Source: Typha latifolia
Taxonomy: Eukaryota; Streptophyta; Magnoliopsida; Poales; Typhaceae
NCBI GenBank assembly: GCA_019914945.1
Contig: CM034112.1
Span: 7,448,001-7,512,000, forward strand
Direction: 5' to 3'
DNA: 64,000 nt
In this document: piece after piece, positions 47,682 through 61,443 of the stretch
Layout of the letters: every line of letters begins with the position of its first letter
How positions within the stretch are numbered: the stretch's first letter is position 1
Made by a program: the position numbers and the translations under genes
The notes under the pieces: model-generated
Database searches by the model: none
The model's input: the letters and a program-made list of their open reading frames with translations, nothing else
What the model was told of the DNA's origin: nothing

Positions 47682-49247
47682 TTCTACCTCTCTTAAAAAA
47701 TGTTTTGTCCTTGAAACTTGCACAATCACGGTTAAAAGTACTTATATAAAGTGATGAATGTTATGTCATTCTAATAAAATACAAATTTTACGTAACTATT
47801 GACAATAAGGAAAATATTCTACAAATTAATTAAATCGTTCCATAACTATCAACTATAATGCTATGTATTTCTCTCGCATTTCCTCCTCGGTTTTTTTTTA
47901 TAAGTCATATCTTCTAGAGGGTGCATAATCAATAATGTGATCTAAACTACTTCCACTAGTTATTGGCCACCCTATAAGCTACTAGTTCAACACTATCCAA
48001 AATTTCAAACGGCCCAATGTAGCAAACATTTGGCTTTCCTTTTTTTCCAAATCTAATAACCCATTTCCAAGGTGACTCTCAAAAATATTTGTTCACACTC
48101 TGCATACTCTAGTTCTCTTTTTCTAATCAGCATAACTTTTCTCACTACTTTGAGTATTTAATAATTTTTCTTGAATTGTATCAATCTTCTGAGTAGCATA
48201 TTGCACTAATTCTAGTCCTAATAACTATCTCTCATCGACTTCAAACAAACAAAGTGAAGATCTGCACTTGTGGCCATAAAAAGCCACATATGGAGCCACA
48301 TCTAAACCTGAGTTGTAACTATTCTTATGAGAGAACTCAATTTAATGATAAATAATTTCCTAATTACTTTTTCAAATTGTACGTCTGTTTATGGATGGTA
48401 GGCAGAAATGAAATCCAATCGGGTCACTATTGCTGATTGCAAGCTTTTCCAAGATTTAGATACAAAATGGGGATCACAATTAAATACAATAGATATTGGT
48501 GTTCCATGCAGCTTAATGATTTCATTTATATAAGTCAGGGCTAGTCGGTCAAGAGAACGAGTCATGTTGATATCAATAAATTGAGTTGACTTAGTCAATC
48601 TATATATAGTTAACCATATTGGATTGTTGCCCGGAAAACCTGAAATAAAATTCATAGTGATATTTTTCTATTTCCACTCTAGTAAAGACAAAGATTGCAC
48701 TTCCTTGTAGGCATTTGGTGTTCAACTTTAACTTGTTGGCAAGTTGGACATTGAGCTACATATTTATCAATGTCCCTTTTCATACTAGTCGACCAAAACT
48801 TCTCTCGTAAGTCCCTGTACAACTTTGTGCTCCAATGGTGAATACTAAAATCTGAACTATGAGCTTCAACTAGAATCTCTTTCCTTAGTTGTTCATAAGT
48901 AGGAATATAAAAGTGAGCTAGAAATTTAAGTAATCCTTCTATAGATACTGAAAATTCAGGTACGTCATATTTCAATTTTGTAACAACCTATCTCAAAATG
49001 GCTGGCCTTGATTGTTGCATGTCTACAATAGATGCTATGGGGCTCTTCCAGCCTTTCTTAAGTAATCTAATAGCCTCAGTTTTGACACTCCAATACTGAC
49101 TAAAGATCTCTAATGCTCAATGCTAGCTGGTGATCTATACTTTGTGCTCCAAGATTTGTAGTGGATCTTTGAGTTTGATTCTACTGATTCTGGAGTGTTC
49201 TAGACTCCCTCCTAATGGTGTTTGACAATAGGAAGAAATATAACTAG
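47682..49247 (-). pseudogene. G6 integrase region (broken)
   Basis: Read right to left. The integrase zinc region is YRDLREKFWSTSMKRDIDKY and CPTCQQVKVEHQ (48679-48975). The catalytic core is MNFISGFPGNN, RLTKSTQFIDI and LHGTPISIVFNCDPHFVSKS (48389-48655), in which the second catalytic Asp region reads FNCDPHF instead of SDRDPRF. An integrase tail follows to about 47700, ending in SFEDKTFFKRG-like residues. The style is that of Tekay/Del chromoviruses. No RT is present. Confidence 0.8.
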
Positions 49248-49855
49248 TGCAACGCCCTTACCCGGCAAAGGCACGTGCATGCTCACGCACCCACGCGGCA
49301 CGTGCGGCGCACGCGATAGGACCGTCGATGCTATCACATAAAGATAATATACATGTACTCACATAATCTATCTCAAGATAAATCGTACTGTCATCCAAAT
49401 AAGCAAATTAGCATATGAAGAACACAATCCACTATACCCATACTAGACGACTATATAATCTGGTAGGATCCACACAGGCCACAACAAACTATCAAGATAC
49501 AACTAATTCAATACCATCAAATATGTACAACATTTTCTATTATATAAACACTATCTAAAATAGTGGAAAACAAAATATACAATATTAATACAACTTAATT
49601 TTTACATAAGCTATCTTCTATACCATCTCACGTCTAGCTCACCTCATCTTTATTTTAGAAAAGTTTTTGAAAATGTCTCAAGTTGCTATCAAGTACCACA
49701 TATTTACAATGTTAGAAAAGAAATAGAGAGAATCATGAACTTAAGGCTCAGTGAATAGACTTTTCCTTAAATTAATGATGTCAAATATAGAGTATACAAA
49801 TATATAAATATATCTACAATAATATATAAATATATGATAGATATCATGTCATAGC

Positions 49856-52155
49856 TGATGTGAACCAGGTCAGATCGGATCATATCATGAGCGTATTGGG
49901 CTCGATAAATTGAGCTTCTATATCTCTCAATTGATTCAAGCTTATGTAAGCCCTTAAGACAAGTCTAGTTAAATCATGTAAGCCACTAAGGCAAGTTCAA
50001 TTAAGTCATGTAAACTATTAAGACAAGTTCAGTTAAGTCATGTAAGCCACTAATGTAAGTTCAAGTAAGTCATATAAGTCTTTAAGGTAAATCCCAATTC
50101 AGGTCATGTCAGCCTTTAGGGCTAGTCCTAGTGGGACATTATAACTTACCTCTATATATAGAGGGGTTGGGCTCCTTGTTAAGCATTCAAGCATTGAGAA
50201 TTAATTGAGTTTAGTTATTTTCTTATTACTGTATTTATCGTTTTATCGTAGCCATTAAATCATCTTTACCTTTCTAGGAGTAGATCATAGCCGTAGAACC
50301 TCCAAAGCTTCCAAACCATAGCCACCACCTTCCTCCAGTAGCCACCCTACCCTACGGCCGTTCACCACCACCTTTGTTCGTCCGCCACCCACCCGACGAC
50401 CGCCGCAACGTCGGATATTTACCGTTTTGCCACGTTCTAACCTATATCCACTTTTTTATTTTTTATTTTCATCTCGACCTCCAATTTAGGTGAAACTAGA
50501 AACATTAAAACCTTAACTCACGAGGCTAACACTACCTAAATTTTCATAATTTTCTTAAGTTTGGATTGGTATAGATCTAGTTCATAATATTGGTATCGTA
50601 GCCAACGTTCTTCGGATGATAGTGAACATGTGATCCAAAGCTAAACCAAGGGAAATCGCAGCCATGGAGGACCAAGAACTTATCTCAATGCCTGTGGAAG
50701 TTTCCTTGATACCACCAGCAGCCATCAGCAATAAGCCACCGGCATGGGCGAAGACATTGTAGAGTCCATGGACTCATTGCAAAAATTATCCAATAGAGCA
50801 ATAGAAAGCTCCGAGAGGATTGAGAAGGCTGTCCAAACCTTGACAGCAATTATCCTAGCTCAACACTAGGCCCCTGTGCAACCAGAACTGTTGGCCACAC
50901 AGGAATCAACCACCCACGGCGAGGAAAACTCCACCCTTGAAAGAGATGGAGGAGAGCTCCAAACCGTCACAACCACTCCTTCTTCGGCCATGATGGAGGT
51001 CCCTTCACCACTGCAGACCCTCCAAGCCACCCTTATCGCGTCAAAGAAGCCTCCAGTAATGGCCCCAACACCATCTTCCCCAACCATGGTGAAAGATAGG
51101 GCCAAAAACCCTACCTTTCCATCTGCGGTGATCCTTTTAGTCAAAGTCACCATCGTCGGCACCTTCCTTGGACCATCCACACTTGAGTTATGGCCTAAAC
51201 CACATGGACTAAGACCTTGGCTCAAATTGCTCATGCCTAGCATTTGGTCCAAGTCACCCATGGCTAGGCCAGATTATGGCTTGGATAAGTGGGCCCTAGA
51301 GCAGAACCTACCATTGGGCCCTTCTCCGCGTGCTAAATAGGACCCACAAGGAGATCAAGGACATGTAGTTCGAGAGCGACAGAAGGTAAGGAAACCACCA
51401 TAGACACCTTGAGGACAAGGTAGTCAGAAGCGCGGTGGATTGATGCGAACCGGGTTAGATCGGATCGCATCATGAGGGCATTAGGGTCGATCGAGCCTAT
51501 TTATCTTTTAATTGATTCATGCTTATGAAAGCCCTTAAGGGAAGTCTAGTTAAGTCATGTTAGCCACTAAGATAAGTTTAATTAAGTCATGTAAGTCACC
51601 AAGGCAAGTTTAATTAAGTCATGTAAGCCACTAAGGTAAGTTCAATTAAGTCATGTAAGCTTTTAAAGTAAATTTTAATTTGAGTCTTGTCAACCTTTAG
51701 GACTAGTCCTAGTGGGACTCATTGTAACCTACCTCTATATATAGAGGGGTTGGGTTCCTTGTTAAGCATCTAAGCATTGAGAATTAATTGAGTTTATTTA
51801 TTTTCTTATTACCGTATTTACCATTTATCGTAGTCGTTAGATCGTCTTTACCTTTCTAGGAGTAGATCATAGCTCTAGAACCTCCAAAGCTTCTAAACCC
51901 TAGCTACCACCTTTCTCCAGCAGCCACCCTATCCTACGGTTGTCCACCACCACCCTTGGTCGTCCGCCACCCTCCGACGACCGCCGCAACGCCAGATATT
52001 TACCGTTCTGACCTATCTCTACTGTTTTATTTTTAACTTTTCATTCCGACCTCCGATTTAGGTAAAACCAATTCATTAGAACCCTTACTCATGAGGCTAT
52101 CAATATCTAAATTTTCATAATTTTCTTACGTTCGGATCGGTCTAGATTTGGTTCA
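49856..52155 (+). mobile_element. Small non-autonomous gypsy-type LTR element
   Basis: LTRs are at 49856-50584 (729 bp) and 51441-52155 (715 bp), from TGATGTGAACC / TGATGCGAACC to GTTCA. A PBS TGGTATCGTAGCC lies at 50591-50603. TAGC flanks both ends (49852-49855 and 52156-52159). The internal region is only 856 bp. It holds a gag-like start near 50664 and ends in CTTGAGGACAAGG, the remnant of the pol tail seen in G1 and G3. All of PR, RT, RH and INT is gone, so it must have relied on other elements. Confidence 0.85.
50664..51340 (+). pseudogene. gag-like remnant of the non-autonomous element
   Basis: It starts MEDQELISMPVEVSLIPP and meets an early stop, then continues in another frame as a Pro/Thr-rich 154-codon stretch (50876-51340; QPELLATQESTTHGEENST). 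The coiled start and position after the PBS suggest gag. No capsid or zinc motif is visible. Confidence 0.4.
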
Positions 52156-53746
52156 TAGCAATAACTAATTAAGTATATAATTCTTGACAATGTATAATTA
52201 AATCTTTAGTCATACCATTATCATGATTCTTTCAAATATGACACATATGATGCATACCGACCATGACCATGTTATGATATCGAATGCAACATCATATGAT
52301 GCATAATGACAACTCAACAATCAGGTATATCAGATGATAATGAAATTATATGCATTTCTTAATATTTTAGTCATCAATATCAACTCTGAATAACATTATG
52401 ATACTAGACCACGGTACACAGTCAACACTCGATACCCAGTCTCATCATCATGCCCGAAGGCTCAAAGCATACCCTGCCATCCACAAGGGTAGCTCAATCA
52501 TACTCATACTATGCCATCCGCAAAGGGTATCTTAATTATAATCATATCTTGTCATTGGCAAAGGATATCTCAATTATAATCATACCCTGTTATCTCTTGA
52601 AAATATCAATATCCATCCAAACTAGACACCCTTCTAGTTGATAGAAATATGTGATGGTAACTCACCACATATACCCTAGCATATGGCATGTGTCTGAATA
52701 TCTGCGGCACACACAAACTAATGACCTCGAAATTAAGGCTACAAGATTATGAATATATTAAGCGATCAATCATCCACCAAGCACATTCTAACCCTCGCGC
52801 TCACTCGGGTATCCTTATGCTATCTATCAACTATCCTATCAATTATATTTTATACTTTTCTTCTAAATGACAAATTATATATATTTATCCAGTACTATAA
52901 TAGATCATGCAACCTAGGAATTTTGGGGGTAAGAAAGTCGAGAGAAATATAATGCAATGCAGTCTTCAATCATATATCTATCACATGCATACTCATGCTA
53001 CATATCAACTCGACATAAAGTACAGATAATATATTCACCTCCGATCATCACTATATATCATTAACATATTCATATCTAAAATCAATCTAATCAAATGAAT
53101 GATAAAACATTCTTATATGTAATCATCTTTATATATAATCATATAATTATTCTAGAGGCCAAAGCATGCATATACATAATTATAAAATATATCCTAATTT
53201 AAGAAAGACGCCTAGGGGATATAAGACTAATCACCGTCTGAGTAGAAGATACAAACCACATCTTCTTCACATCTGTCAACCAAGTGTTGACTCATTGCTA
53301 ACAGAGTCAACGGAGTCTCATATAAGGGATTAGGGATCTGAAAATATTTAAGTAATATAAAATTAGTTATTTATCCAATTAGGATCTATTTGTGTAACAT
53401 ATGATTGTTTATTATATTTAGAATTTCTTCTTTTATTTTTATTAAATAATTTGATTTATATCATATATTTAATTATAATAACATTAATATGTTATTATTT
53501 TAATTTTAGATTTATAAAACCATAGTTCGTTAATTATATATTAAGTATACAGTAGTCAATCTCTTTTGATATAAATCATAAAAGAGCTACATGTACAATA
53601 ATATAATTTAAAATACAAGTACATATATTATTTTGTGATTACTACTCTTACTTATTAATTAAGATAATCTTTACTTAATCCTGTAATATAAACATTAAGT
53701 AAGCCTACTATTTATTCCATGCATAATAATATATAATAAGTTGTTG

Positions 53747-53783
<37 letters not shown>

Positions 53784-54208
53784 TATTATTTTGCATATAT
53801 ATATATATCTATACCTAATTATAAAGAAATGTATTAATCTAATAAAAATATATAAAATTATAAGCATATTTCTATACAAATATCTATAATGATTATTAAC
53901 TAAAATTATACTAATTACACTTATCTACTAACTATGTTACTAAATATATATATTCTTTAAAAAGTCAAATATCTAAAAATCTACTCTAGATTAACTAAAT
54001 AAAATAAGTAATTTAGATGGTTGTCTCATTGCCAAAGAAGAAGGTAGAACGAAGAGAAGAAGAAGAAGAAGAAGGAAGAGGAGGAGGAGGAGGAGGAGGA
54101 GGAGGAGGAGGAGGGAAGGGAAGGGAGGGAGGCTCACCTCGGCGGCGACGGTGACAAGTTGGTGTCGGCAAGAGACGGAGAGAAACAGATAGCGAGTGAG
54201 AGGGAGGG

Positions 54209-54263
<55 letters not shown>

Positions 54264-54378
54264 GATTAAGAGAGAAAGAGAAAGGGAGAGAGAACGAGAT
54301 AAAGTCTGAGAGAGACAATGAGGGGACGCTGGGGTGGGGCCCACTACATGCCATGCAACCAATATATTTTTTGTCATA

Positions 54379-54417
<39 letters not shown>

Positions 54418-54509
54418 GCAATTACTATCATTTGTTATTTAGTTATTTTATTTTTAATTTTATTTTAGTTTTTAAGTCTGTGTTATTATAATCAGTCTTT
54501 CCGTATGGG

Positions 54510-56900
54510 TCATAAGCGCGTAATGTCGGAGTCGTGCGCCTATACACCACCTCGAACGGAGTTATGCCAATGCTGCTATAGTGGGCAGTGTTGTAAGACC
54601 ACTACGCCCATGGTAAGAACTCCAACCATCGTCTTGGCATCTCTCCAACAAAGCACTGCAAGTACTACTCAATGCCTCGATTGACCACCTCAGTTTGACC
54701 GTCCGTATGTGGATGGTAGTAGGCCGAACTGAAGTTCAATCGAGTCTCCTGCAATCTGAAAAACTCCATCCAAAAGTCGCTCACAAATACATGATCATAA
54801 TCGGAGACAATTGTGCGTGGCATGCCATGCAACCGAGCAACATCTCTAACAAAAATTTCAGCCATTGACTTGGCTGAAAAGGGATATGACAATACAGAAA
54901 AGTGTATATACTTGCTTAATCTGTCAACCACCACAAAAATAATGGAATAACCATGTACCAGCGGAAAACCTTCTATGAAATCCATAAAAATATCTTCCCA
55001 AACACGGTCCGATATTGGTAGAGGCTGAAGTAATCCGACCGATTTCAATGTGGTTACCTAAGCCCTTTGATAGACTTCGCAAGTACAGATAAAACTCCTT
55101 ACATCCCGCCTCAGTCCTAGCCATGTGCAGCTCTGTAATATCCTCCTATAAGTCCTCAAGACACCCTCATGACCAGCCGTTGGAGTTTGGTGGAAGTGCT
55201 CTAAAAATTTTTGCCGTAATCCATCATTTGCGGGCACCCGAATGCACCGCGGTCTAGCAGCAAACTGCCTCAATTCTCCAACTCTGGATGGCGCACTGGA
55301 TCATCCAATACCTCCTGTAACAATCTCAAAACATCTAGATTAGATATACATGCATACCTCAGCTCATCAAGAAAAGGGAAAGTGGGAGAAGAATATGCTG
55401 TGAGCTCGGCAATATCGAGTTGGCGCGATAGTGCATCCGCCACTCTATTTTTCGTTCCATTCTTGTATTGAATTTCATAATCATACCCCAACAATTTTGT
55501 GACCCATCTTTACTGTGTCGGAGTGTGAATGCGCTGTCCCATAACGTATGGAAGGTTCCTTTGATCGGTTCGAATAATGAATCGCATACCGATCAAATAA
55601 GGCATCCACTTTGTCACCACATGCAGAATTGCCAACATCTCTCTCTCGTAGGTCGATAATTGCTGGGATTTTTGTGATAAAGTCTTGCTAAGAAAGGCTA
55701 TGGGTTGTCCTCCTTGTATTAGTACAGCTCCTATGCCCACTCCCGACGCATCACATTCTATAACGAACTCCTTGGCGAAGTCCGGTAGAGCTAAAACGGG
55801 CGCCGTTGTCATTGTTGTTTTCAGTTTTTCAAAGGCTGTAGTGGCTTCTTCCGTCCATCTAAAAGAGTCATTCCTCAGCAAATAAGTGAGAGAAGCAGCG
55901 ATCTTGCCATACCCAGCAATAAAGCGACGATAATACCCGGTCAGCCCCAAGAATCCTCGCAGTCCTGTGATGGAAGTAGGGATCGCCAAGCGGTCATGCA
56001 CGCCACCTTTTGAGAGATCCGCTGCCACTCCTTCCACTGTGATGATGTGGCCTAAATACTCCACTTGTGGTACTCCCCATAGGCACTTGAACTTCTTAAT
56101 CTTCAGCTGGTTTTGCTTCAATAAATTCAACACATCCTCCAAATGTCACCAATGCTGCATTTCAGTCCTGCTGTACATTAAAATTTCGTCAAAGAATACC
56201 AAGACATACCTTCGCAGTACAGGCCAGAAAATATCATTCATGAGACCTTGAAAAGTAGCTAGAGCATTGGTAAGACCAAAGGGCATCGCTTGGAACTCGT
56301 AGTGCCCGTCTGGAGTCTGAAATGCAGTTTTGTGCACATCCGCCGAGTGAACTCTAATTTGATGATACATGGCCCTCAAGTCAAGCTTGTTGAATATGGT
56401 TGCCCCTGCAAGCTCGTCTAGCAGCTCCTCTATGACCGGAATGGCATATCGGTCATTGACGGTGATAGTATTTAGTGCTCGATAGTCAACACAAAAATAC
56501 CATGTCCCATCCTTCTTCCGCACCAATAGCACGGGCGATGAGTAAGAGCTATGACTTGGTTATATGAGGCCTTGCTCCAACATCCCGGCTACCATTTTGG
56601 AGATAACTTCCTTTTGCACATGGAGATACTGATATGGTCTCACGTTCGCTGGTGTAGTCCCGGGCACAATCTCTATGCGATGGTCCGTCGTTCGCCTTGG
56701 TGGCAACTCCTTTGGCTCCTCAAATAGTTAGCAAATTTATCTAATAAATTAGACAAATAAATTGTAGTACCTAGACTCACTAGAGGCTCATCTCCTACTG
56801 GTCCTAACTAAAGAAGATAGGCCAAATCACTCGCACAAGGCAGCCCCACCATCGGCTGCATCGCTGGAATCGGCGAAGACCGAACGCCATCAAGCCACAC
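54510..56900 (-). pseudogene. G4 pol: RT, RNase H, integrase (broken)
   Basis: RT (56532-56146) reads [30 protein letters not shown] and FFDEILMYS; the second catalytic Asp of the FFDD box is Glu. RT thumb and RNase H (56142-55510) read RGFLGLTGYYRRFIAGYGKI, ECDASGVGIGAVL, YEREMLAI and RTDQRNL, with acidic residues kept. The integrase zinc region (55273-55058) has CEVYQRA, where Tyr replaces a zinc Cys. The integrase core (55048-54665) keeps MDFIEG, SDYDHVF and QTEVVNR. The sequence stops in the integrase C-terminal region. Confidence 0.88.
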
Positions 56901-58768
56901 ATCTTTGTTTCCTTGCTTAAATTTCATCCACATGCTCCGGAAATTAAAAGTGACGGGTCTCAAGCTCTGCAACCATTGAGTGCCAAGGACAATGTTCGCT
57001 CCTCGCAGTGCCAACGGATACAAGTCCATAATGATGTCGTGTCATTGCACTCGTATACCAACCCGGTGACACAAACTCTCTGCCCGAAGCTTCGTGCCAT
57101 CTCCAATAGCAACGTTAAACCCCGTGGTCGTTTCACTGTCCAAGCCCAACCTCCTCACTAACCTCTCATCTAGAAAATTGTGTACTCCCGAAATTGATGA
57201 GGATGTGCACATAATGCTTTCTAACGAGTCCGTCCACCCGCAATGTCCTCGGCGCGGAGGTACCCGAATATGCATGCATCGATAATTTAGCTTGGATATC
57301 TTCCTCCGCGCCCTCCTCCACAGCCTCCTCATGGACCTCCTCTAAACACTCTCCATCACCAACAACCTCATCATCCTCCTCGAGATCGTCGATGAGCATC
57401 ACACTCCCGATCGATTTGGAACACCGATGACCAGGGGTGAAACATTCATTGCATCAAAAGAAAAGGCCCTTCGCTCTTCGCTCCTCCACCTTGGTAGGTG
57501 AGAGTTTGAATGGGGAGTCTTGTGCCTCCTCTAACATCGAAAAATGGTCTCAAGGGTGGTTGTGCTCTAGTACTAGCAGCCGCTGTCTTTGAACCTGCAA
57601 AATTTCCGGTCGACATTCTAGGCGCAAACCGCCCATCTCGGTTGCACCAACTTGCTTTCGCTGCCATCTTGAGAGCCTTGTTCTTTTGCTCCATCCTCAC
57701 AGCCTTCTCAAAGGCCTCTTCAAGAGTGGTAGGATAGAGAGCACGAACATCCGCCTAGATCTCCCCCCGCAGCCCTGAAATGAATGTGCTCATCAATGTC
57801 GATTCGGGCTAAGGTGGCTCGCAACGACTACTAACTCTTTCAAATTCTACTTGGTACTCCAATACGGTTGTCCTCTGAACCATCTTAGTTAATATGGCAG
57901 CAAAATCTTCATATGTCGTTGTTTCAAATCTGCGTGTAATCCTCTTATAAAAGTCTGCCCAACCGGTAAATCCTCCACCACGAATAGCCGATTGATACCA
58001 ATGCAATGCCGTTCCTTGGAGGTGAAAGCTTGCCATATGTACCTTTGCGTCCTCCACTATCCCTTGACAATCAAAGTATTGCTCCACTTAAAACACCCAA
58101 TCCGTCGGATCACCGCCTTGAAATTTTAGGAAGTCCAAGCATGCGGTTCTCCTCCGGATAGCATCGTCGAGTTCGCGAAAGATCCTTAGTTCATGTCTGA
58201 ACCTTTGTGCTTGTTGATCTCCTTCTCTAAATCCTCGAACACACCCATCACCATTGGGATCAACTTCATCCTCTAAGTGCCAATCCTCTTCATCGACGAA
58301 GCGCACTAGTGTCGCACGCCTCTCGGGTTCCACCACCGCCTGTATTAGGTTTTGTATCGGAGGTGGGAAATGATGTGTCGGCATAGGTAAAAGAGGATCA
58401 TTGACATTAACATGTCGTACCTGGACTAGTGGGGTGTCGGTTCAGTGTGGTCCCATTGCTGGTCCTTCTTGAGGCATTGATTTTCGTCGAGGAGATGATG
58501 AAGCCAATCAGTTCATGACATATTCCTTCAAAGCATTATGATCATTTTGCATTGCGTCCACCCTATGCAGCAATATTTGGAACATGCTCCTAAGTTCATC
58601 CGCTAAGCCCAAGTTCACACCTATGGACGTTGGTTGACTCGGTCCTATCGTGGCCGCCTTAAAGGAATCGAGCTCTCGATTAGGGTTATCGTGGATTGAG
58701 TCTTCCCTTGTCAGTGTGCTCTCCATTGATCTCCTTACTGATGCCATCTTCCTTGTTTCCACCATTAA
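56901..58768 (-). pseudogene. G4 gag and protease (broken)
   Basis: Gag starts MVETRKMASVRRSMESTLTR (58765) and continues through capsid (MASFHLQGTALHWYQSAIRG, VQRTTVLEYQVEFERVSSRC) to the zinc-knuckle region near 57450. The protease near 57200 reads HILINFGSTQF in one frame: the catalytic Asp is Asn and Ser is Phe, with a frameshift just after. The post-protease block WLQSLRPVTFNFRSMWMKFK follows. Confidence 0.85.
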
Positions 58769-58788
58769 TGGAAGTTCGACGTTAACCT

Positions 58789-58801
58789 GGCTCTGATACC
58801 A
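58789..58801 (-). other. G4 primer-binding site
   Basis: The minus strand reads TGGTATCAGAGCC, a perfect iMet-type PBS in single copy. Confidence 0.9.
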
Positions 58802-58802
58802 A

Positions 58803-59641
58803 TGATAGGTTACGGAATGATCCCTTCAAGATCTGGATTGATTGTAGAAAGCAGTCCGCGCAACCGAGGGAAAATATTCACCAAATATTCTCCTATAGTC
58901 AGACAATTCTGAAGCTAAGTTGGATTGATCCATAACTTTCTAATCTACATTTTTCGTATTTACACCCTTCGCAGATTCGAACTAGAACTAGGATGAAAAC
59001 ACGATAGAGTGGAGATGAAGGTGGTGGTGATGGGTGGAGTGGATGTTAGTGTTATGGATGATAATGGAGATGAGGGTGGATAGTTGATGTAGTTTAAGGG
59101 ATAATGACGAAGGGGAAGAAATGGTTGAGATCCCAAGAAGGATGGAGGACTCGATAGACAAGGGAGATTAGAAGTTAGATGAGACCTTGCCAATGGTAGA
59201 GGTGGCTGGTTGGTGAAGATGGAGGAGGGAGATTAGGGTAGAGAGACTAGAGAGATGATAAAAGAGGAAATAAACCAATATTCATTAAGCATAATGATTT
59301 TGGCTGCCATCCACACCTTTATAAAGGTTTGCCAAGTCGAAATAATAATTATTAACCCTAATTCTAGTGGACTCCCACCGATCGCATTCGAACTCGCCCG
59401 ACCGTGTTCGAACATACAAAAGGCATTCTATGGCGATGCGAACTGATGTAGGTGTTCGAACACGGGCATTCGAACACGCCCGACTGCATTCGAACACACT
59501 TTTCGCGTTCTCTGTTTTTGCAAACTGATACAGGCGTTCACAAAGGTGTTCGAACGCGCGTTCGAATACGACCTACAGAAAATTTATTTTAATAAAAATA
59601 AATATTAATGCAATAAAAAAAGACTCTAGCAAGGTGTACCA
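58803..59641 (-). repeat. G4 5' LTR
   Basis: In plus view it runs from TGATAGGTTACGG to GGTGTACCA (839 bp). It is the fullest reference copy of the family-1 LTR here. TTCGAACGC-type words lie at 59385-59560. Confidence 0.85.
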
Positions 59642-61443
59642 ATCAAATGCTAAGCTATGATAATTATTTTTATATAAATAGAATAATTATTTTATGTATA
59701 ACTAGTAACTAGTTAAGTAAAGTAATCATTGCCAAATAATTGAATTATACTTAGTTATTTTATGTACGTGTATTTTAAATTATATTATTTTATATCTGAT
59801 TCTTTTATGGTTTTATATCAAAAGAGATTAATTATATGCCTAATATATAATTAGAATAAGTTATTATAATTATATATATATATATATATTACATGAACGG
59901 ATTCTAATTGGATAAACAACTTAACTTCATGGTACTTAAACATTTTTCAAATCTCAAACCCCTTATATGAGACTCCGTGGATACGGTTAGCGATGAGTTG
60001 ACCCTCAGTTGACGGATGTGAGAGATACGTGATCCATATCTTCTGATCATATGTGAGTAATATTATCCCATAGACGCCTTTCTTAATTATGATATATTAT
60101 ATAATTATGTATATGCATGTTTTGGCCTCTAGCATGATTTTATGATCTTATCTATAGATAATTTCAATCAAGCATATTTTATCATTCATTTGATTAGATT
60201 AATCTTCGATATGAGTATACTGGTGATATATATAGAGATGATTGGAGATAACGATACTGTTATGATTTTATGTCGAGATGATCTCTAGCAAGAGTATACA
60301 TGTGATAGACTAACATAAGTATGCATGTGACAGATATATGATTGGGGATTGCATCGTATTATATATTTCTTTTGACTTCCTTATCACCTAAATTTCTGAT
60401 ATGCAAGACTATTTATAATACTAGATATATGCACATAATATATCATATAAAAAGAAATGCATAAATCTCATTGATAGGAAAGTTAATAAAAAAAGCATGA
60501 GGATACGCTAGGAGGCACCAAGGTTAGGGGCGCTTGAGGTGATGATTATGGTCACTGATATGCAATATCTTGTGGCCCATGTCCGAGGTCAGTTAAGTCT
60601 GTGAACACAGACAATTGAACATCTATCGTTCGCTAGGGCATGTGTGTGGCGAGCTATTATCATGTGATTTCTATTAACTGGTGGGGTACCCAATTTGGAT
60701 GGATTTTGATATACTTTTAGCATATGGGAGGGTATGATCATAACTGAGATACCTTTAGCATATGATAGGGTATATTTTGAGCCTACGGGCGGGATATTGA
60801 GATCGGATACCAGGTGTTTACTATGCATAGTGGTCTAGTATGATGATGATATTCAGAGATGACATTGATGAATGAGATTTTGAGAAATACGTATGATTTC
60901 ATTACATCTAATATACCTAATTTTTGAGTGGTCATTATGCATCATATGTGGTTGCATTTAATATCATAATATAGTTATGGTCGGTATGCATCATATATGT
61001 CATATTTGAGAGAGTTATGATGATAGTATGATATAGAGATTTATTTATACATTGTCGAAAATTATATATTTAATTAGTTAGGACATGATATCCACTACAC
61101 ATTTATATATTATTGAGGATGCATTTATATACTCATTTATGACATAATACTCTTTCTGATTCATATTATCCATTACATGATTTACTCTCTATTTGGCATC
61201 ACTGATAAGGTCTATTTCGAGCTTTTAGCTCACGACTCTCTTTATTTCTTTTTTAACCCCTCAAATATGTGGTACGTGATAGCGACTTATGAGAAAATAT
61301 TTAGAGCAATCATGAGGTGAGCTATAGATACGAGACGGTATAGATGATAGTTTATATAGAGATTGAGTTGTATCAGTATTTAATATTTGTACTCCATTGT
61401 ATTAGACGAAGATTTATATAATGTATGTCGAATTATAGTGTAC
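59642..61443 (+). repeat. Family-3 LTR copy C, inverted, both ends missing
   Basis: It is the reverse of copies A and B. It contains complements of the GACGCCTA block (60073), the tandem array (60690-60790), the CTCTCTATTTGGCATCACTGA block (61186) and the TGAGCTA block (61315). The left end is cut by the G4 LTR and the right end by the G5 LTR. No gene is seen. Confidence 0.7.

Larger units (their letters stand above)
43068..49247 (-). mobile_element. Chromovirus-type gypsy fragment G6 with long 3' LTR
   Basis: A minus-strand pol fragment (47682-49247) is followed by a purine-rich tract (AAGAGAGGTAGAA on the minus strand) and a long LTR (43068-47681, plus-view ends TGTTGCACCCC and GATTATTACA). 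The element is cut at 49247 by the next family-3 LTR. The copia element is inserted at or beside the left end of this LTR. Confidence 0.7.
49248..54490 (-). repeat. Family-3 LTR copy B, split by a nested element
   Basis: In plus view it starts TGCAACGCCCTTACCC and shares the CACGTGC-rich start, the CTCAGTGAATAG block, the tandem array (52460-52620), the GACGCCTAGGGGAT block near 53210, and the (GA)n tract (54190-54262) with the solo LTR at 34660. After removal of the 2.3 kb nested element the length is close to the expected 2.8 kb. The right end is unclear, dissolving into (ATT)n near 54380-54420. Confidence 0.7.
54500..59641 (-). mobile_element. Ty3/gypsy element G4 (3' end lost)
   Basis: This is a minus-strand family-1 element. 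The 5' LTR is at 58803-59641, the PBS at 58789-58801, gag at 57446-58765, protease, RT, RNase H and integrase down to about 54510. The 3' end of integrase and the 3' LTR are missing, so no target duplication can be tested. It is the most complete gypsy coding region in the window. Confidence 0.88.

Noticed and set aside
53991..54377. Leu/Ser repeat open frames on the minus strand
   Set aside because: They translate a (GA)n microsatellite in the family-3 LTR.
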